This document shows, piece by piece, positions 31,392 to 40,101 of a DNA stretch of 42,930 nucleotides. The stretch is from Vreelandella hamiltonii (GTDB lineage: Bacteria; Pseudomonadota; Gammaproteobacteria; Pseudomonadales; Halomonadaceae), in assembly GCF_014651775.1 (NCBI RefSeq), contig NZ_BMXN01000014.1:1-42930 (forward strand). Reading direction: 5' to 3'. The notes under the pieces are model-generated. The model was not told the origin of the DNA, did not search any database, and saw only the letters and a list, made by a program, of their open reading frames with translations. Within the stretch, counting starts at the first letter, position 1, and every line of letters starts with the position of its first letter. The position numbers and the translations under genes were made by a program.

Positions 31392-31928
31392 TCAGGCCAT
31401 TTTTTTACGGCGTCGATCGCCCATGAACGACTCCCAGATAAGCCCCACGGCACCCAGCGTAATACCAATATCGGCCACGTTGAAAGCCGGGTAGTACCAG
31501 CCCGCCACGTGGAATGAGAGAAAGTCCACGACATAGCCGTGAATGAGCCGATCATACAGGTTGCCCAGCGCGCCACCGATGATCAACGGCAGCGCGATGG
31601 CCAGCAGCTTTTCGTCTGCCCGCACCCTGGAGAGCCACACGGTCAGCCCTATGCTGGCGCCAATGGCCACCGTGGCAAAGAACCAGCGCTGCCAGCCAGG
31701 ATGGTCAGCCAGGAAGCTGAAGGCCGCGCCGGTATTGTGCAGCAGGGTCAGGTTGAAAAACGGCAGCACTTCAACCGGCTGTGCATAACTCAAAAAATGG
31801 CTGGCGGCATATTTGGTCAGCAAATCCAGCACGATCACCGCCACCGCCAGCCATAGCCAGCGCAGCGGCCGCCGCATGGGCGGACGCTGGTGGGTCGACG
31901 CTTCCGTGCCGCTCACGGTGTTAGGCAT
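31392..31928 (-). CDS. lspA: Lipoprotein signal peptidase (signal peptidase II)
   Basis: This inner-membrane aspartyl protease removes the signal peptide of lipidated prolipoproteins. ATG 31928 overlaps the ileS stop codon (8 shared bases) and gives 178 residues, with GGAGAG about 10 bases upstream. Four membrane segments are visible. The catalytic pair is D126 ([14 protein letters not shown]) and D153 (FNVADIGI), and the conserved NTGAAFS loop is present. The N-terminal 20 residues are polar and not well conserved, so a later Met (MRRPLRW) may be the true start. Confidence 0.95.
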   Translation of the reverse strand: MPNTVSGTEASTHQRPPMRRPLRWLWLAVAVIVLDLLTKYAASHFLSYAQPVEVLPFFNLTLLHNTGAAFSFLADHPGWQRWFFATVAIGASIGLTVWLSRVRADEKLLAIALPLIIGGALGNLYDRLIHGYVVDFLSFHVAGWYYPAFNVADIGITLGAVGLIWESFMGDRRRKKMA

Positions 31929-34752
31929 AGTAACGAATCTCTCCACTGCCTTCGGGCAAGTTGCTCACACAGCGGCCACACAGGTCCGGATGGGCGGCAA
32001 AACTGCCCACATCGGCGCGGTGGTGCCAGCAGCGCTCGCACTTGGCATGCTCACTGGCGTTGACGGCTACCTTCAACCCCTCAAGCTCGGTACTTTCGGC
32101 ACCGGCCGCATCGGCCAGCGGCGCCAGATGCACTTCACTCGTGAGCATCACAAAACGCAGCTCGTCGCCCAGCTTGGCCAGCGCCGTGTGCAGTTCGTCG
32201 TTCACGTAAAGCGTGACTTCCGCCGCCAGGCTGCCCTTGATCACTTTGGCGTTACGGGCATCTTCCAGGCACTTGTTCACCGAGTGCTTCACTTCCAGCA
32301 CCTGCTCCCAGAACGCCCGACCCATCTCGGCACCCTCATCCAGCGTGGAGAGGCCTGTGTAGTAGGTCTCCAGCAGCACGCTGTCGCCACGCTGGCCGGG
32401 GATATGCTCGAAAATCTCTTCGGCGGTGAACGACAAAATCGGGGCCACCCAGCGGCTCAACGCTTCCACCACGTGATACAGCGCAGTTTGCGCACTGCGA
32501 CGGGCCAGCGAGTCGGTTTGCGTGGTGTACTGGCGGTCCTTGATGACATCCAGGTAGAAACCACCCAGCTCCCGTGCGCAGAAGCCGTGTACCTGCTGGT
32601 AGACATCCAGGAAGCGGTACTCTTCATAGGCTTTTTCGATACGGCCCTGCAGCTGAGCCGCGCGGTCCACTACCCACTGGTCCAGCGCCAGCATATCGCC
32701 GAACGCCACCTGATCCCGAGCAGGGTCAAAACCGCTCAGGTTGGACAGCAGGAAGCGGGCCGTGTTGCGAATACGGCGATAAACGTCGGCCGTACGCTTG
32801 AGAATTTCGTCGGAGACGGCCATCTCGCCGGAGTAGTCCGTCGAGGCGACCCACAAGCGCAGAATGTCCGCCCCCAGCTTGTCCATCACGCTTTGCGGGG
32901 CCACCACGTTACCGATGGACTTGGACATCTTGCGCCCCTGGGCATCGACGGTGAAGCCGTGGGTCAGCAGCTGCCGGTAAGGCGCATGCCCATCGATGGC
33001 CGCGCCGGTCAGCAGCGAGGAGTGGAACCAACCCCGGTGCTGGTCCGAGCCTTCCAGGTAAAGGTCCGCCCGTGGGCCGCTCTCATGGCCATGGGGGTGC
33101 GAGCCGCGCAGCACGTGGCGGTGGGTGGTGCCCGAGTCGAACCACACGTCCAGCGTGTCGGTGACTTTCTCGTAGTCGGCGGCTTCCGCGCCCAGCAGCT
33201 CGGAGGGTTCCAGCTTGAACCACGCCTCGATGCCCTCTTGCTCCACGCGCTTGGCGGCCTCTTCCATCAGCCCCACGGTGTTCGGGTGCAGCTCACCGGT
33301 TTGCTTGTGCAGGAAGAAGGGAATCGGCACGCCCCAGTTACGCTGACGGGAGATACACCAGTCCGGGCGATTGGCGATCATGCTGTGCAGGCGCGCCTGC
33401 CCCCAGGCAGGGGTGAACTCGGTGGCTTCGATACCGGCCAGCGCCCGCTCGCGCAGGGTCTTGCCATCCTTGCCTTTGATATCCATGCCGACGAACCACT
33501 GGGCCGTGGCACGGTAGATGACCGGCGTCTTGTGGCGCCAGCAGTGCATGTAGCTGTGCGTGATCGGCGTGTGGGCCATCAGCGCGTTCACGTCACGCAG
33601 CTTGTCGATGATGTTCGGGTTGGCTTTCCAGATCATCTGACCGCCAAAGAAAGGCAGGTCGTCGATATAGACACCGTTACCCTGAACCGGGTTGAGCATG
33701 TCGTCAAAGCTCATGCCGTAAGCGCGGCAGGTGTTGAAGTCGTCCACCCCGTAGGAGGGGGCCGAGTGAACGATACCGGTGCTGCCGACCTCGGACTCCA
33801 CATAGTCCGCCAGATAGACCGGCGAGAGACGCTCGTAGAACGGATGGCGGAAATTGATCAGATCCAGGTGTTTGCCCTGAGTCGTCGCCACCACTTCACC
33901 TTGCAAGCCAAAACGCTCCAGGCAGCTCTCGATCAGCTCTTCGGCCAACAGCAGCAACCGCTCGCCGGTATCCACCAGCGCGTAGGTGAAGTCGGGGTGA
34001 ACGTTCAGCGCCTGGTTAGCGGGAATGGTCCAAGGCGTGGTGGTCCAGATGACCACCGCCGCAGGCTTGGCCAGCTCGCTCAGACCGAACGCCGCTGCCA
34101 GCTTGTCGGCATCTTCCACGGGGAAGGCCACGTCGATGGCATCGGACTTCTTGTCAGCGTACTCGACTTCCGCTTCGGCCAGCGCCGAGCCGCAGTCGAA
34201 GCACCAGTTCACCGGTTTCAGCCCTTTGAAAACGTAGCCCGCTTCGACCATATCGGCCAGGGCGCGGATCTCGCCCGCCTCGTTGGCGTAATCCATGGAG
34301 CGGTAGGGGTGATCCCAGTCCCCGATGATCCCCAGGCGCACGAAATCCACCAGCTGGGTTTCGATCTGGGCACCGGCGTATTCACGGCACAGCTCACGGG
34401 CCTTGTCTGCCGCCAGGTGCTTGCCATGGGTGGTCTCGACCTTGTGCTCGATGGGCAGGCCGTGGCAGTCCCAGCCGGGCACGTAGGGTGCATCGAAGCC
34501 CGCCAGGTTCTTGGACTTGACGATGATGTCCTTGAGAATCTTGTTGACGGCGTGACCGATATGGATGCTGCCGTTGGCATAGGGAGGGCCATCGTGCAGG
34601 ACGAACAGCGGTGCCCCCGCACGGGCTTCGCGCAGGCGCTGGTACAGGTTCATGTCCTGCCACTGGGAAACGCGCCCTGGCTCCTGCTTCGGCAGCATGC
34701 CGCGCATGGGAAAGTCGGTTTCTGGCAGGTTTAGCGTGTGCTTGTAATCCAT
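31921..34752 (-). CDS. ileS: Isoleucyl-tRNA synthetase
   Basis: This class Ia synthetase charges tRNA-Ile and edits misactivated valine. It has 943 residues, as in E. coli (938). The HIGH motif reads HIGH at 64-67 in [15 protein letters not shown]; the KMSKS loop [12 protein letters not shown] is near 603-607. The editing domain lies between. Four cysteines at the C-terminus (CERCWHH and CGRCVSN) form the zinc knuckle of this class. The ATG is 8 bases after the ribF stop, so the two genes are co-transcribed. Confidence 0.98.
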   Translation of the reverse strand: MDYKHTLNLPETDFPMRGMLPKQEPGRVSQWQDMNLYQRLREARAGAPLFVLHDGPPYANGSIHIGHAVNKILKDIIVKSKNLAGFDAPYVPGWDCHGLPIEHKVETTHGKHLAADKARELCREYAGAQIETQLVDFVRLGIIGDWDHPYRSMDYANEAGEIRALADMVEAGYVFKGLKPVNWCFDCGSALAEAEVEYADKKSDAIDVAFPVEDADKLAAAFGLSELAKPAAVVIWTTTPWTIPANQALNVHPDFTYALVDTGERLLLLAEELIESCLERFGLQGEVVATTQGKHLDLINFRHPFYERLSPVYLADYVESEVGSTGIVHSAPSYGVDDFNTCRAYGMSFDDMLNPVQGNGVYIDDLPFFGGQMIWKANPNIIDKLRDVNALMAHTPITHSYMHCWRHKTPVIYRATAQWFVGMDIKGKDGKTLRERALAGIEATEFTPAWGQARLHSMIANRPDWCISRQRNWGVPIPFFLHKQTGELHPNTVGLMEEAAKRVEQEGIEAWFKLEPSELLGAEAADYEKVTDTLDVWFDSGTTHRHVLRGSHPHGHESGPRADLYLEGSDQHRGWFHSSLLTGAAIDGHAPYRQLLTHGFTVDAQGRKMSKSIGNVVAPQSVMDKLGADILRLWVASTDYSGEMAVSDEILKRTADVYRRIRNTARFLLSNLSGFDPARDQVAFGDMLALDQWVVDRAAQLQGRIEKAYEEYRFLDVYQQVHGFCARELGGFYLDVIKDRQYTTQTDSLARRSAQTALYHVVEALSRWVAPILSFTAEEIFEHIPGQRGDSVLLETYYTGLSTLDEGAEMGRAFWEQVLEVKHSVNKCLEDARNAKVIKGSLAAEVTLYVNDELHTALAKLGDELRFVMLTSEVHLAPLADAAGAESTELEGLKVAVNASEHAKCERCWHHRADVGSFAAHPDLCGRCVSNLPEGSGEIRYYA

Positions 34753-34760
34753 AGTTCCGG

Positions 34761-35798
34761 TCAGCCGTCGTTAGCATCGGCGTCGTTATCCGCCGAAGTG
34801 AAATCAGAAGAAGCGGTCTCACGCCCAAGCGGGGCCGAGGCCAGCGGAAGAGTAAGTGCTACGCCAGCCTCAGCCGCCGCAAAATAGCGGCGTGCCCTGG
34901 CCTGGTCATGTTGAATCTGCGCCTTCAGCGCGTCGAAATCGTCGAACTTCACTTCCCCGCGCAGCCGAGCACAGGGGTAAACCGTCAGCCGCTGACCATA
35001 CAGGTCGCCGGAAAAGTCCAGCAGATGCACTTCGAGGGTGGGCCGTTTAGCACCCACGGTGGGCCGAAAACCGACGTTGGCCACGGCGGGCAGGCGAGCA
35101 CCGTTCGGCAGCTCGGCCACCACGGCAAACACGCCGCGCAGCGTCAGCGGCTGGGGCAGCAGCGGTAAATTGGCCGTTGGCACACCGATGGTGCGCCCCA
35201 ACTGCTGATCGCGCACCACGCGGCCATGCAGCGAATAGGCCCTGCCCAGCAGGCGCGCCGCCACCTCGAAATTGCCGCTGGCCAGCAAGGTACGCACCCG
35301 GGTACTCGACACACGCTCCCCTGCCACCGTGAAGGTGTGGGTATTTTCGACGCCAAACCCATGGTGACTGCCCACGGCTTCCAGCAGCTCGAAATCGCCC
35401 TGGCGATCACAGCCAAAACGGAAGTCATCCCCCACCACCAGATGGCGGACGTTCAGCCCCTGGATCAACACTTGGTCGATGAACTGGCGGCCGGTCAGGC
35501 TGCGCAAGGCGTCGTTGAACGGCAGGCAAAGCACCTGTTCCGCGCCGTGGTCGCGCAGCAAGCGCACTTTTTCCCGCAGCCGCGTCAGCCGAGGCGGCGC
35601 CTGGTCACCCGCAAAGAACTCCCGTGGCTGCGGTTCGAAGACCACCACGGTCAAGGGCACTCCCAGGCGGGCCGCGTGCTCTCGGCACTGCTGCAGGATC
35701 GCCTGATGGCCGCGATGCACGCCATCAAAATTACCGATGGTCGCCACGCAGCCACGCTGAGAGGGTGTCAGATTGTGCAGACCTCGAATGACGTGCAT
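34761..35798 (-). CDS. ribF: Bifunctional riboflavin kinase / FAD synthetase
   Basis: The enzyme phosphorylates riboflavin to FMN and adenylates FMN to FAD. The N-terminal nucleotidyltransferase has [10 protein letters not shown] (22-31), and the C-terminal kinase has [11 protein letters not shown] and [18 protein letters not shown]. At 345 residues it is longer than E. coli RibF (313); the extra is an acidic, low-complexity tail rich in Ala, Asp and Ser after residue 310. AGAGGT lies before the ATG. A perfect -10 TATAAT (35832-35827) lies upstream. Confidence 0.96.
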   Translation of the reverse strand: MHVIRGLHNLTPSQRGCVATIGNFDGVHRGHQAILQQCREHAARLGVPLTVVVFEPQPREFFAGDQAPPRLTRLREKVRLLRDHGAEQVLCLPFNDALRSLTGRQFIDQVLIQGLNVRHLVVGDDFRFGCDRQGDFELLEAVGSHHGFGVENTHTFTVAGERVSSTRVRTLLASGNFEVAARLLGRAYSLHGRVVRDQQLGRTIGVPTANLPLLPQPLTLRGVFAVVAELPNGARLPAVANVGFRPTVGAKRPTLEVHLLDFSGDLYGQRLTVYPCARLRGEVKFDDFDALKAQIQHDQARARRYFAAAEAGVALTLPLASAPLGRETASSDFTSADNDADANDG

Positions 35799-35826
35799 GG
35801 CACCTCTGCCGTCTTGAAAGCGTTTG

Positions 35827-35832
35827 ATTATA
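35827..35832 (-). promoter_or_regulatory. Possible -10 element of the ribF-ileS-lspA promoter
   Basis: The minus strand carries a perfect TATAAT about 30 bases before the ribF start. No good -35 lies 16-18 bases upstream; a TTGACC (35860-35855) is 22 bases away, too far for a standard promoter. It may be activator-dependent, or the genes may be read from murJ. Confidence 0.4.
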
Positions 35833-35917
35833 ACGAACGTGCTGGCCTGGTGCAGGTCAAGATTGCCATCGGGCCATCTTGCCCAACGCCCCTGCCAAAA
35901 GCGCCCTGCCGCAGCCG

Positions 35918-37495
35918 TTAGCTATTCATCCTGAAATGCCGTGGGCGCAGCCCCAGCGCCGTCAGCCACAGGAAGTAGAGTCCACCGCCAAGCACCACCA
36001 GTCCGGACACCCAGCGAATCCGCTGCCACATGTCGAACTCCAGCCACACCTGCCAGTGGGGCGACACGAAATAGAGCGCCGCCCCCATCAGCAGGCTGCC
36101 CCCTCCCAGCTGCACCGCGTAACGCCCCCAGCCGGGCTGAAACACCAGCACGCCCTGACGATACAACAGGTAGCCCAGCAACCCCGCGTTCAGGAACGCC
36201 GACAGCGCCGTGGCCAGCGCCAGCCCTGCGTGCGCCAGCGGCCAGATCAGCAGCAAATTGAGCAGCATGTTGGCGACCATGGCGACAATCCCGACCTTCA
36301 CGGGGGTTTTAGTGTCCTGGCGGGCAAAGAAGCCCGGGGCCAGCACCTTGATCAGCATGAAGGCTACCAGACCGAACGCATAGGCGCGCAGACTCATGGC
36401 CGCCATCTGAATATCTACCTCGGTCATCGCCCCATAGTGGAACAGCGTGATCAGGAAAGGCTCGGCCAGCACCGCCAGCGCCAGCGCAGCCGGCACGCCC
36501 AGCAACAGCACCACGCGAATGGCCCAGTCCAGCATGGCAGCGAAATGCTCGCTGGACTGCTCTGCGTGGCGCTTGGAAAGTGCGGGCAGGATGATGGTAC
36601 CAATCGCCACCCCAAACACGCCCAGCGGCAGCTCCACCAAACGGTCCGAGTAATAGAGCCAGGAGACGCTACCGGCCACCAGCAGCGACGCCAACACCGT
36701 GTCCAGCAACAGGTTGATCTGCGACACCGATACACCAAACAGCGCCGGGGCCATCAGCTTGAGAATACGCTTGACCCCATCATGGGCGAAGTTGGGCCAT
36801 GGCGTTGGCAATAGCCCCAGGCGCAGCAAAAACGGCACCTGAAAGGCGAGCTGGGCAGCACCGGCAATCAGCACCCCCCAGGCCAGCGCCATGGCAGGCT
36901 CTTCCATCAGGGGCATTAAAAACAGCGCCGCCCCGATCAACGAAAGATTGAGCAACACTGGCGTAAACGCAGGAACGGCAAAGCGGTTCCAGGTGTTCAG
37001 AACACTGCCGGAAAAGGCCGTCAAGGAAATCAGCAGCAGGTAGGGAAAGGTCAAGCGCAGCATGTCGGCGGTCATGGCCAGCTTGTCGGGGTCACGCCCA
37101 AAGCCTGGCGCAAACAGCCATACCAGCCAGGGCGCACCGAGCATGGCAAACGCCGTGATCAACGCCAGGATGGCGGTCAGGCTGCCCGCCACCGCATTGA
37201 GCAGCTCACGAATTTCCTGCTTGCTGCGCTGGGTCGAGTACTCCGACAACACCGGCACGAAGGCCTGATTGAAGGCCCCTTCGGCGAACAGTCGGCGCAT
37301 GAAATTGGGAATCTTGAACGCCACGAAGAAGGCGTCGGACCCGTTGCCCGCCCCCAGGAAGGTGGCAACCACCACATCGCGCACCAGCCCCATGACCCGC
37401 GAGATCATGGTCATGGCGCTCACCACCAGTCCAGAGCGCATCAGTCCTCGGCGCGGCGGCGACATATTGGCTTGCGGCGGTGTCTTCGCAGTCAT
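35918..37495 (-). CDS. murJ: Lipid II flippase MurJ
   Basis: This inner-membrane flippase moves lipid II across the membrane for peptidoglycan synthesis. ATG 37495 is preferred since GGAA lies 6 bases upstream; ATG 37507 is possible and adds four residues. It has about 14 membrane segments and the family-typical SAMTMISRVMGLVRDV, AFFVAFKIPNFMRRLFAEGAF and FVPVLSEY at the N-terminus, the most diagnostic region. About 525 residues is normal. It lies between rpsT and ribF, as in Pseudomonas. Confidence 0.96.
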   Translation of the reverse strand: MTAKTPPQANMSPPRRGLMRSGLVVSAMTMISRVMGLVRDVVVATFLGAGNGSDAFFVAFKIPNFMRRLFAEGAFNQAFVPVLSEYSTQRSKQEIRELLNAVAGSLTAILALITAFAMLGAPWLVWLFAPGFGRDPDKLAMTADMLRLTFPYLLLISLTAFSGSVLNTWNRFAVPAFTPVLLNLSLIGAALFLMPLMEEPAMALAWGVLIAGAAQLAFQVPFLLRLGLLPTPWPNFAHDGVKRILKLMAPALFGVSVSQINLLLDTVLASLLVAGSVSWLYYSDRLVELPLGVFGVAIGTIILPALSKRHAEQSSEHFAAMLDWAIRVVLLLGVPAALALAVLAEPFLITLFHYGAMTEVDIQMAAMSLRAYAFGLVAFMLIKVLAPGFFARQDTKTPVKVGIVAMVANMLLNLLLIWPLAHAGLALATALSAFLNAGLLGYLLYRQGVLVFQPGWGRYAVQLGGGSLLMGAALYFVSPHWQVWLEFDMWQRIRWVSGLVVLGGGLYFLWLTALGLRPRHFRMNS

Positions 37496-37553
37496 CACTG
37501 GTTCCATACTGAGAAAAGGGGGGACTCAAGCAGCACGGGCAACGTTTGGACAC

Positions 37554-37580
37554 AAAAAAACCGGCCGCAGCCGGTTTTTT
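37554..37580 (-). terminator. Rho-independent terminator of rpsT
   Basis: AAAAAACCGGC (37555-37565) pairs with GCCGGTTTTTT (37570-37580) around CGCA, with a T run on the minus strand that continues to 37554. It lies 16 bases after the rpsT stop codon and isolates it from murJ. Confidence 0.9.
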
Positions 37581-37595
37581 AGGGCGACTGCCGGC

Positions 37596-37862
37596 TTACG
37601 CCGCCAGAGCCTTGATGCGCTTGTTCAAGCGGCTTTTCAGGCGCGCTGCTTTCTTCTTGGAAAGCACGTCCTTGTCAGCAATGCGGTCGACGACCGGCTG
37701 CATGACCTTGAACTCTTCCATGGCCTTGCCATGATCGCCAGTGTTGATCGCCTTGATCACGCGCTTGATGTAAGTGCGGACCATGCTGCGCTGGCTGGAT
37801 TTCAGGACGCGACGAGTCTCGGCCTGGCGGGCGCGCTTGCGTGCTTGCTTGCTGTTCGCCAC
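37596..37862 (-). CDS. rpsT: 30S ribosomal protein S20
   Basis: This is a primary 16S-binding ribosomal protein of 88 residues (E. coli 87), highly basic: MANSKQARKRARQAETRR at the start and KKKAARLKSRLNKRIKAL at the end. The start codon is GTG with AAGGAG 7 bases upstream; E. coli rpsT also uses a non-AUG codon, linked there to autogenous translational control. It has its own terminator. A 9-bp inverted repeat lies about 120-150 bases upstream. Confidence 0.96.
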   Translation of the reverse strand: MANSKQARKRARQAETRRVLKSSQRSMVRTYIKRVIKAINTGDHGKAMEEFKVMQPVVDRIADKDVLSKKKAARLKSRLNKRIKALAA

Positions 37863-37982
37863 AGGTATCTCCTTGGAGAATAAAGGTTGCCCATCAACGG
37901 CAACGGATTAACTATGTGTCTGTCGGCTGGCAATTGCCTTGGCACGACATTTCCGTACGGATCTTTCCACAACAACCGATTG

Positions 37983-38011
37983 ATTTGGCAGCACTTTCAA
38001 TTCTGCCAAAT
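37983..38011. repeat. Inverted repeat upstream of rpsT
   Basis: ATTTGGCAG (37983-37991) and CTGCCAAAT (38003-38011) are perfect 9-bp inverted arms around an 11-base spacer. They lie in the 233-base gap between rpsT and the ParA-like gene. There is no T run, so it is not a usual terminator. It may be a regulator site for rpsT or a hairpin in its leader. The rest of the gap (37863-38095) has only weak promoter-like strings. Confidence 0.5.
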
Positions 38012-38095
38012 AGTGTAACGAGCAGTCATTTCGCTGCCCGTTCACGGGTCTTGTCTGAGAGGATGGCGTAGTCTATCACGCGTCAAGCGTGCTTG

Positions 38096-38806
38096 CTAGC
38101 CGTTGTCAATGGTTTCAAGCTGCGACTTCAGCTTCTCGAGTTGCTCGTAGGACTTGCGCAACCACACCTTCATGCGCTGGCGTTCAGCGATGTTCATCAG
38201 GCTGCGGTCATTGGCCACCGCCCAAAAGCTGCTGTTGTTGAAGTCGATCTTTTGGGTCAGCTTGGTATGCAGCCGTGGCAATTCGATCAACGCGGCTTCT
38301 TGTGCAACGGCCTGCTGATACACCTTGGACTGCTGGAAACGCTCGAAGCTGTCGCCGCGTCCCAGGTTCTGCACCACGACGATACTGACCGGCTGCTCCT
38401 GATAGCGGTTCAGCACCTGCTCCAGCAGTGTCACCGAATCTGCCCCATCGTCCATCACATGCCACCAGACCACTTGCATGCCCAGCTCACTGAGCAGACC
38501 AAAGACATCGGTCTCCTCGACCCAGCGGTTGATCGGCTGCGCCGACTGAGCCGCCAGGTCGATGATCAGGTCACGCTCGGGGTGCTCTTCCACGGCAGAG
38601 AGCATGCCGTCCAGGCTGTCATCGTCACCCACCACGACGGCAGAGGCGTAGTCCTGATAAAAGCGTGAAAACGTCCCGTGGGAGGCATCACAGTCAAAGC
38701 CCAGAAAGGGCCACTGATGATCGATGTAGTATTGCGCCAATACCCGCGCCGTCATTGACTTGCCTACACCACCCTTTTCACCACCAATGAAATGAACCTT
38801 GCCCAT
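38096..38806 (-). CDS. Orphan ParA/MinD-like P-loop ATPase
   Basis: This 236-residue protein of the SIMIBI ATPase class starts MGKVHFIGGEKGGVGKSMTA, with the deviant Walker A motif KGGVGKS (residues 11-17) of ParA/MinD proteins. A conserved FDCDASHGTF follows, where other family members have the switch Asp region. DLIIDLAAQSAQ may be the Walker B-like segment. The C-terminal 60 residues are charged and coiled-coil-like. It resembles conserved hypothetical proteins sometimes labelled mobilization protein or ParA-like; I know of no established function. No ParB, partition site or MinC/D/E gene is nearby, so plasmid partition is unlikely. GGAGAG lies 6 bases before the ATG. Confidence 0.8.
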   Translation of the reverse strand: MGKVHFIGGEKGGVGKSMTARVLAQYYIDHQWPFLGFDCDASHGTFSRFYQDYASAVVVGDDDSLDGMLSAVEEHPERDLIIDLAAQSAQPINRWVEETDVFGLLSELGMQVVWWHVMDDGADSVTLLEQVLNRYQEQPVSIVVVQNLGRGDSFERFQQSKVYQQAVAQEAALIELPRLHTKLTQKIDFNNSSFWAVANDRSLMNIAERQRMKVWLRKSYEQLEKLKSQLETIDNG

Positions 38807-38880
38807 CCTTGTCTCTCCGCCGTCGGGGCCCGATGCCCAAAGGGGAATCTAGCAGGAAAACCCGACAGGAAAACAGCAAA

Positions 38881-38926
38881 GGTGCAGAAATAGTCGCGGG
38901 CGTTGCCGTATCAGGCAACCTGCACC
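38881..38926 (-). promoter_or_regulatory. Two-tier hairpin in the leader of the ParA-like gene
   Basis: GGTGCAG (38881-38887) pairs with CTGCACC (38920-38926), and inside it GTTGCC (38902-38907) pairs with GGCAAC (38914-38919). It lies between the rpoH terminator and the ParA-like start (38806), about 75-120 bases upstream. A possible extended -10 (TGCTAGATT, about 38854-38846) lies downstream of it, so the structure may be promoter-upstream DNA rather than transcribed leader. Its role is unknown. Confidence 0.4.
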
Positions 38927-38931
38927 AAGCA

Positions 38932-38963
38932 AAAAGCCCGACCCCTTTCGGGCTCGGGCTTTT
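38932..38963 (-). terminator. Rho-independent terminator of rpoH
   Basis: AAAAGCCCGA (38932-38941) pairs with TCGGGCTTTT (38954-38963), with five T after it on the minus strand. It lies 62 bases after the rpoH stop codon and separates it from the ParA-like gene. Confidence 0.88.
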
Positions 38964-39025
38964 CAGCATGGGCTTTTCAGCACAGGACAGTGACATCAGG
39001 CAGCAGCGCCACCCGACCACCTTCA

Positions 39026-39895
39026 TCATGCGGCGATAGCGGTATCACCCATTTTCTGACGAAGCTTTTTCATGGCGTTCTTTTCGAGCTGGCGAATACG
39101 CTCGGCGCTCACCCCGTAGACATCGGCCAGGTCATGTAACGTGGCTTTGTCATCGGTCAGCCAGCGGCGCTGGAGGATATCCCGAGAGCGGTCATCCAGT
39201 GCCTGCAAGGCCAGCTGAAGGCGGCGCGTCGAATCCTCTTCGAAGTCGCTATCTTCCAGCTGCGTCGCCGGGTCTGCCGAAGCGTCGTCGAGGAAGTAGG
39301 CAGGTGCCTGATAAGCGCTCTCGTCGTCATCGCCGGGCGCTGCGTCGTAGCCAGCGTCGAACGCCGACAAACGGCCTTCCATGTCACGCACGATTTCCGG
39401 CTTGACGTCCAGGTCCTTGGCGATGGCGTTGACTTCGTCGTTGTTCAACCAGGCCAGACGCTTCTTGGCGCTGCGCAGATTGAAGAACAGTTTGCGCTGT
39501 GCCTTGGTGGTGGCAATCTTGACGATACGCCAGTTGCGCAGCACGAACTCGTGGATTTCTGCCTTGATCCAATGCACCGCAAAGGATACGAGGCGCACGC
39601 CCTGGTTAGGATCGAAGCGCTTGACGGCCTTCATCAGGCCAACATTGCCTTCCTGGATCAGGTCGGCCTGGGGCAGGCCGTACCCCGAATAACTGCGAGC
39701 GATGTGGACAACGAAGCGCAGATGCGACAACACCAGACGACGCGCCGCTTCCAGGTCGCCTTCGTCATAAAGACGAAACGCCAGCTCACGCTCTTCTTCG
39801 ACGCTCAATACGGCAATGCCGTTGACCGCCTGAATGTAGCCGCCCAGGTCGTTGCCTGGTGACAGCTGCCCCACCGGTAGAAGACTAGTGCTCAT
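39026..39895 (-). CDS. rpoH: Heat-shock sigma factor sigma32
   Basis: This RNA polymerase sigma factor directs transcription of chaperone and protease genes after heat stress. ATG 39895 ([20 protein letters not shown]) gives 289 residues; GGGAG is 11 bases upstream, somewhat far. Upstream in-frame codons are not conserved. The RpoH box QRKLFFNLR (133-141) distinguishes it from RpoD/RpoS. Regions 2 ([19 protein letters not shown]) and 4 (helix-turn-helix before [18 protein letters not shown]) are intact. It lies downstream of ftsYEX, the conserved ftsY-ftsE-ftsX-rpoH order. Confidence 0.97.
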   Translation of the reverse strand: MSTSLLPVGQLSPGNDLGGYIQAVNGIAVLSVEEERELAFRLYDEGDLEAARRLVLSHLRFVVHIARSYSGYGLPQADLIQEGNVGLMKAVKRFDPNQGVRLVSFAVHWIKAEIHEFVLRNWRIVKIATTKAQRKLFFNLRSAKKRLAWLNNDEVNAIAKDLDVKPEIVRDMEGRLSAFDAGYDAAPGDDDESAYQAPAYFLDDASADPATQLEDSDFEEDSTRRLQLALQALDDRSRDILQRRWLTDDKATLHDLADVYGVSAERIRQLEKNAMKKLRQKMGDTAIAA

Positions 39896-39972
39896 GTGCA
39901 AACGGTCTCCCTTAAAACCTTTCGTGGTCGACGCGCAGGCAATACTCGGCCAGCGCATCTGGAATTGACTGA

Positions 39973-40000
39973 TAAGACCCTGGCCAACCGTCAAGGTTCA
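39973..40000 (-). promoter_or_regulatory. Possible sigmaE-type promoter of rpoH
   Basis: On the minus strand TGAACCT (40000-39994) and GTCTTA (39978-39973) are 15 bases apart. The sigmaE consensus is GGAACTT-N15-GTCTAA, matching 5 of 7 and 5 of 6 bases with the right spacing. In E. coli one rpoH promoter is sigmaE-dependent, which makes this plausible. It lies about 80 bases before the rpoH start. A CTTGAAA lies at 40037-40029 but has no sigma32 -10. Confidence 0.5.
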
Positions 40001-40101
40001 CTAGGCCAGTTCATCAGCGGTAGTACCTCTTTCAAGCTTGTCACTGGTCCATTAACCTGAGATGACATGACCGTGACTGCCCGATGTCCTGCGCTGTGAA
40101 C

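Noticed and set aside
31813..34734. A 973-codon plus-strand open frame opposite ileS
   Set aside because: Same antisense effect; the minus strand encodes a complete isoleucyl-tRNA synthetase.
38096..38806. Plasmid partition (ParA) function for the orphan ATPase
   Set aside because: There is no ParB or partition site, and all neighbours are core chromosomal genes.
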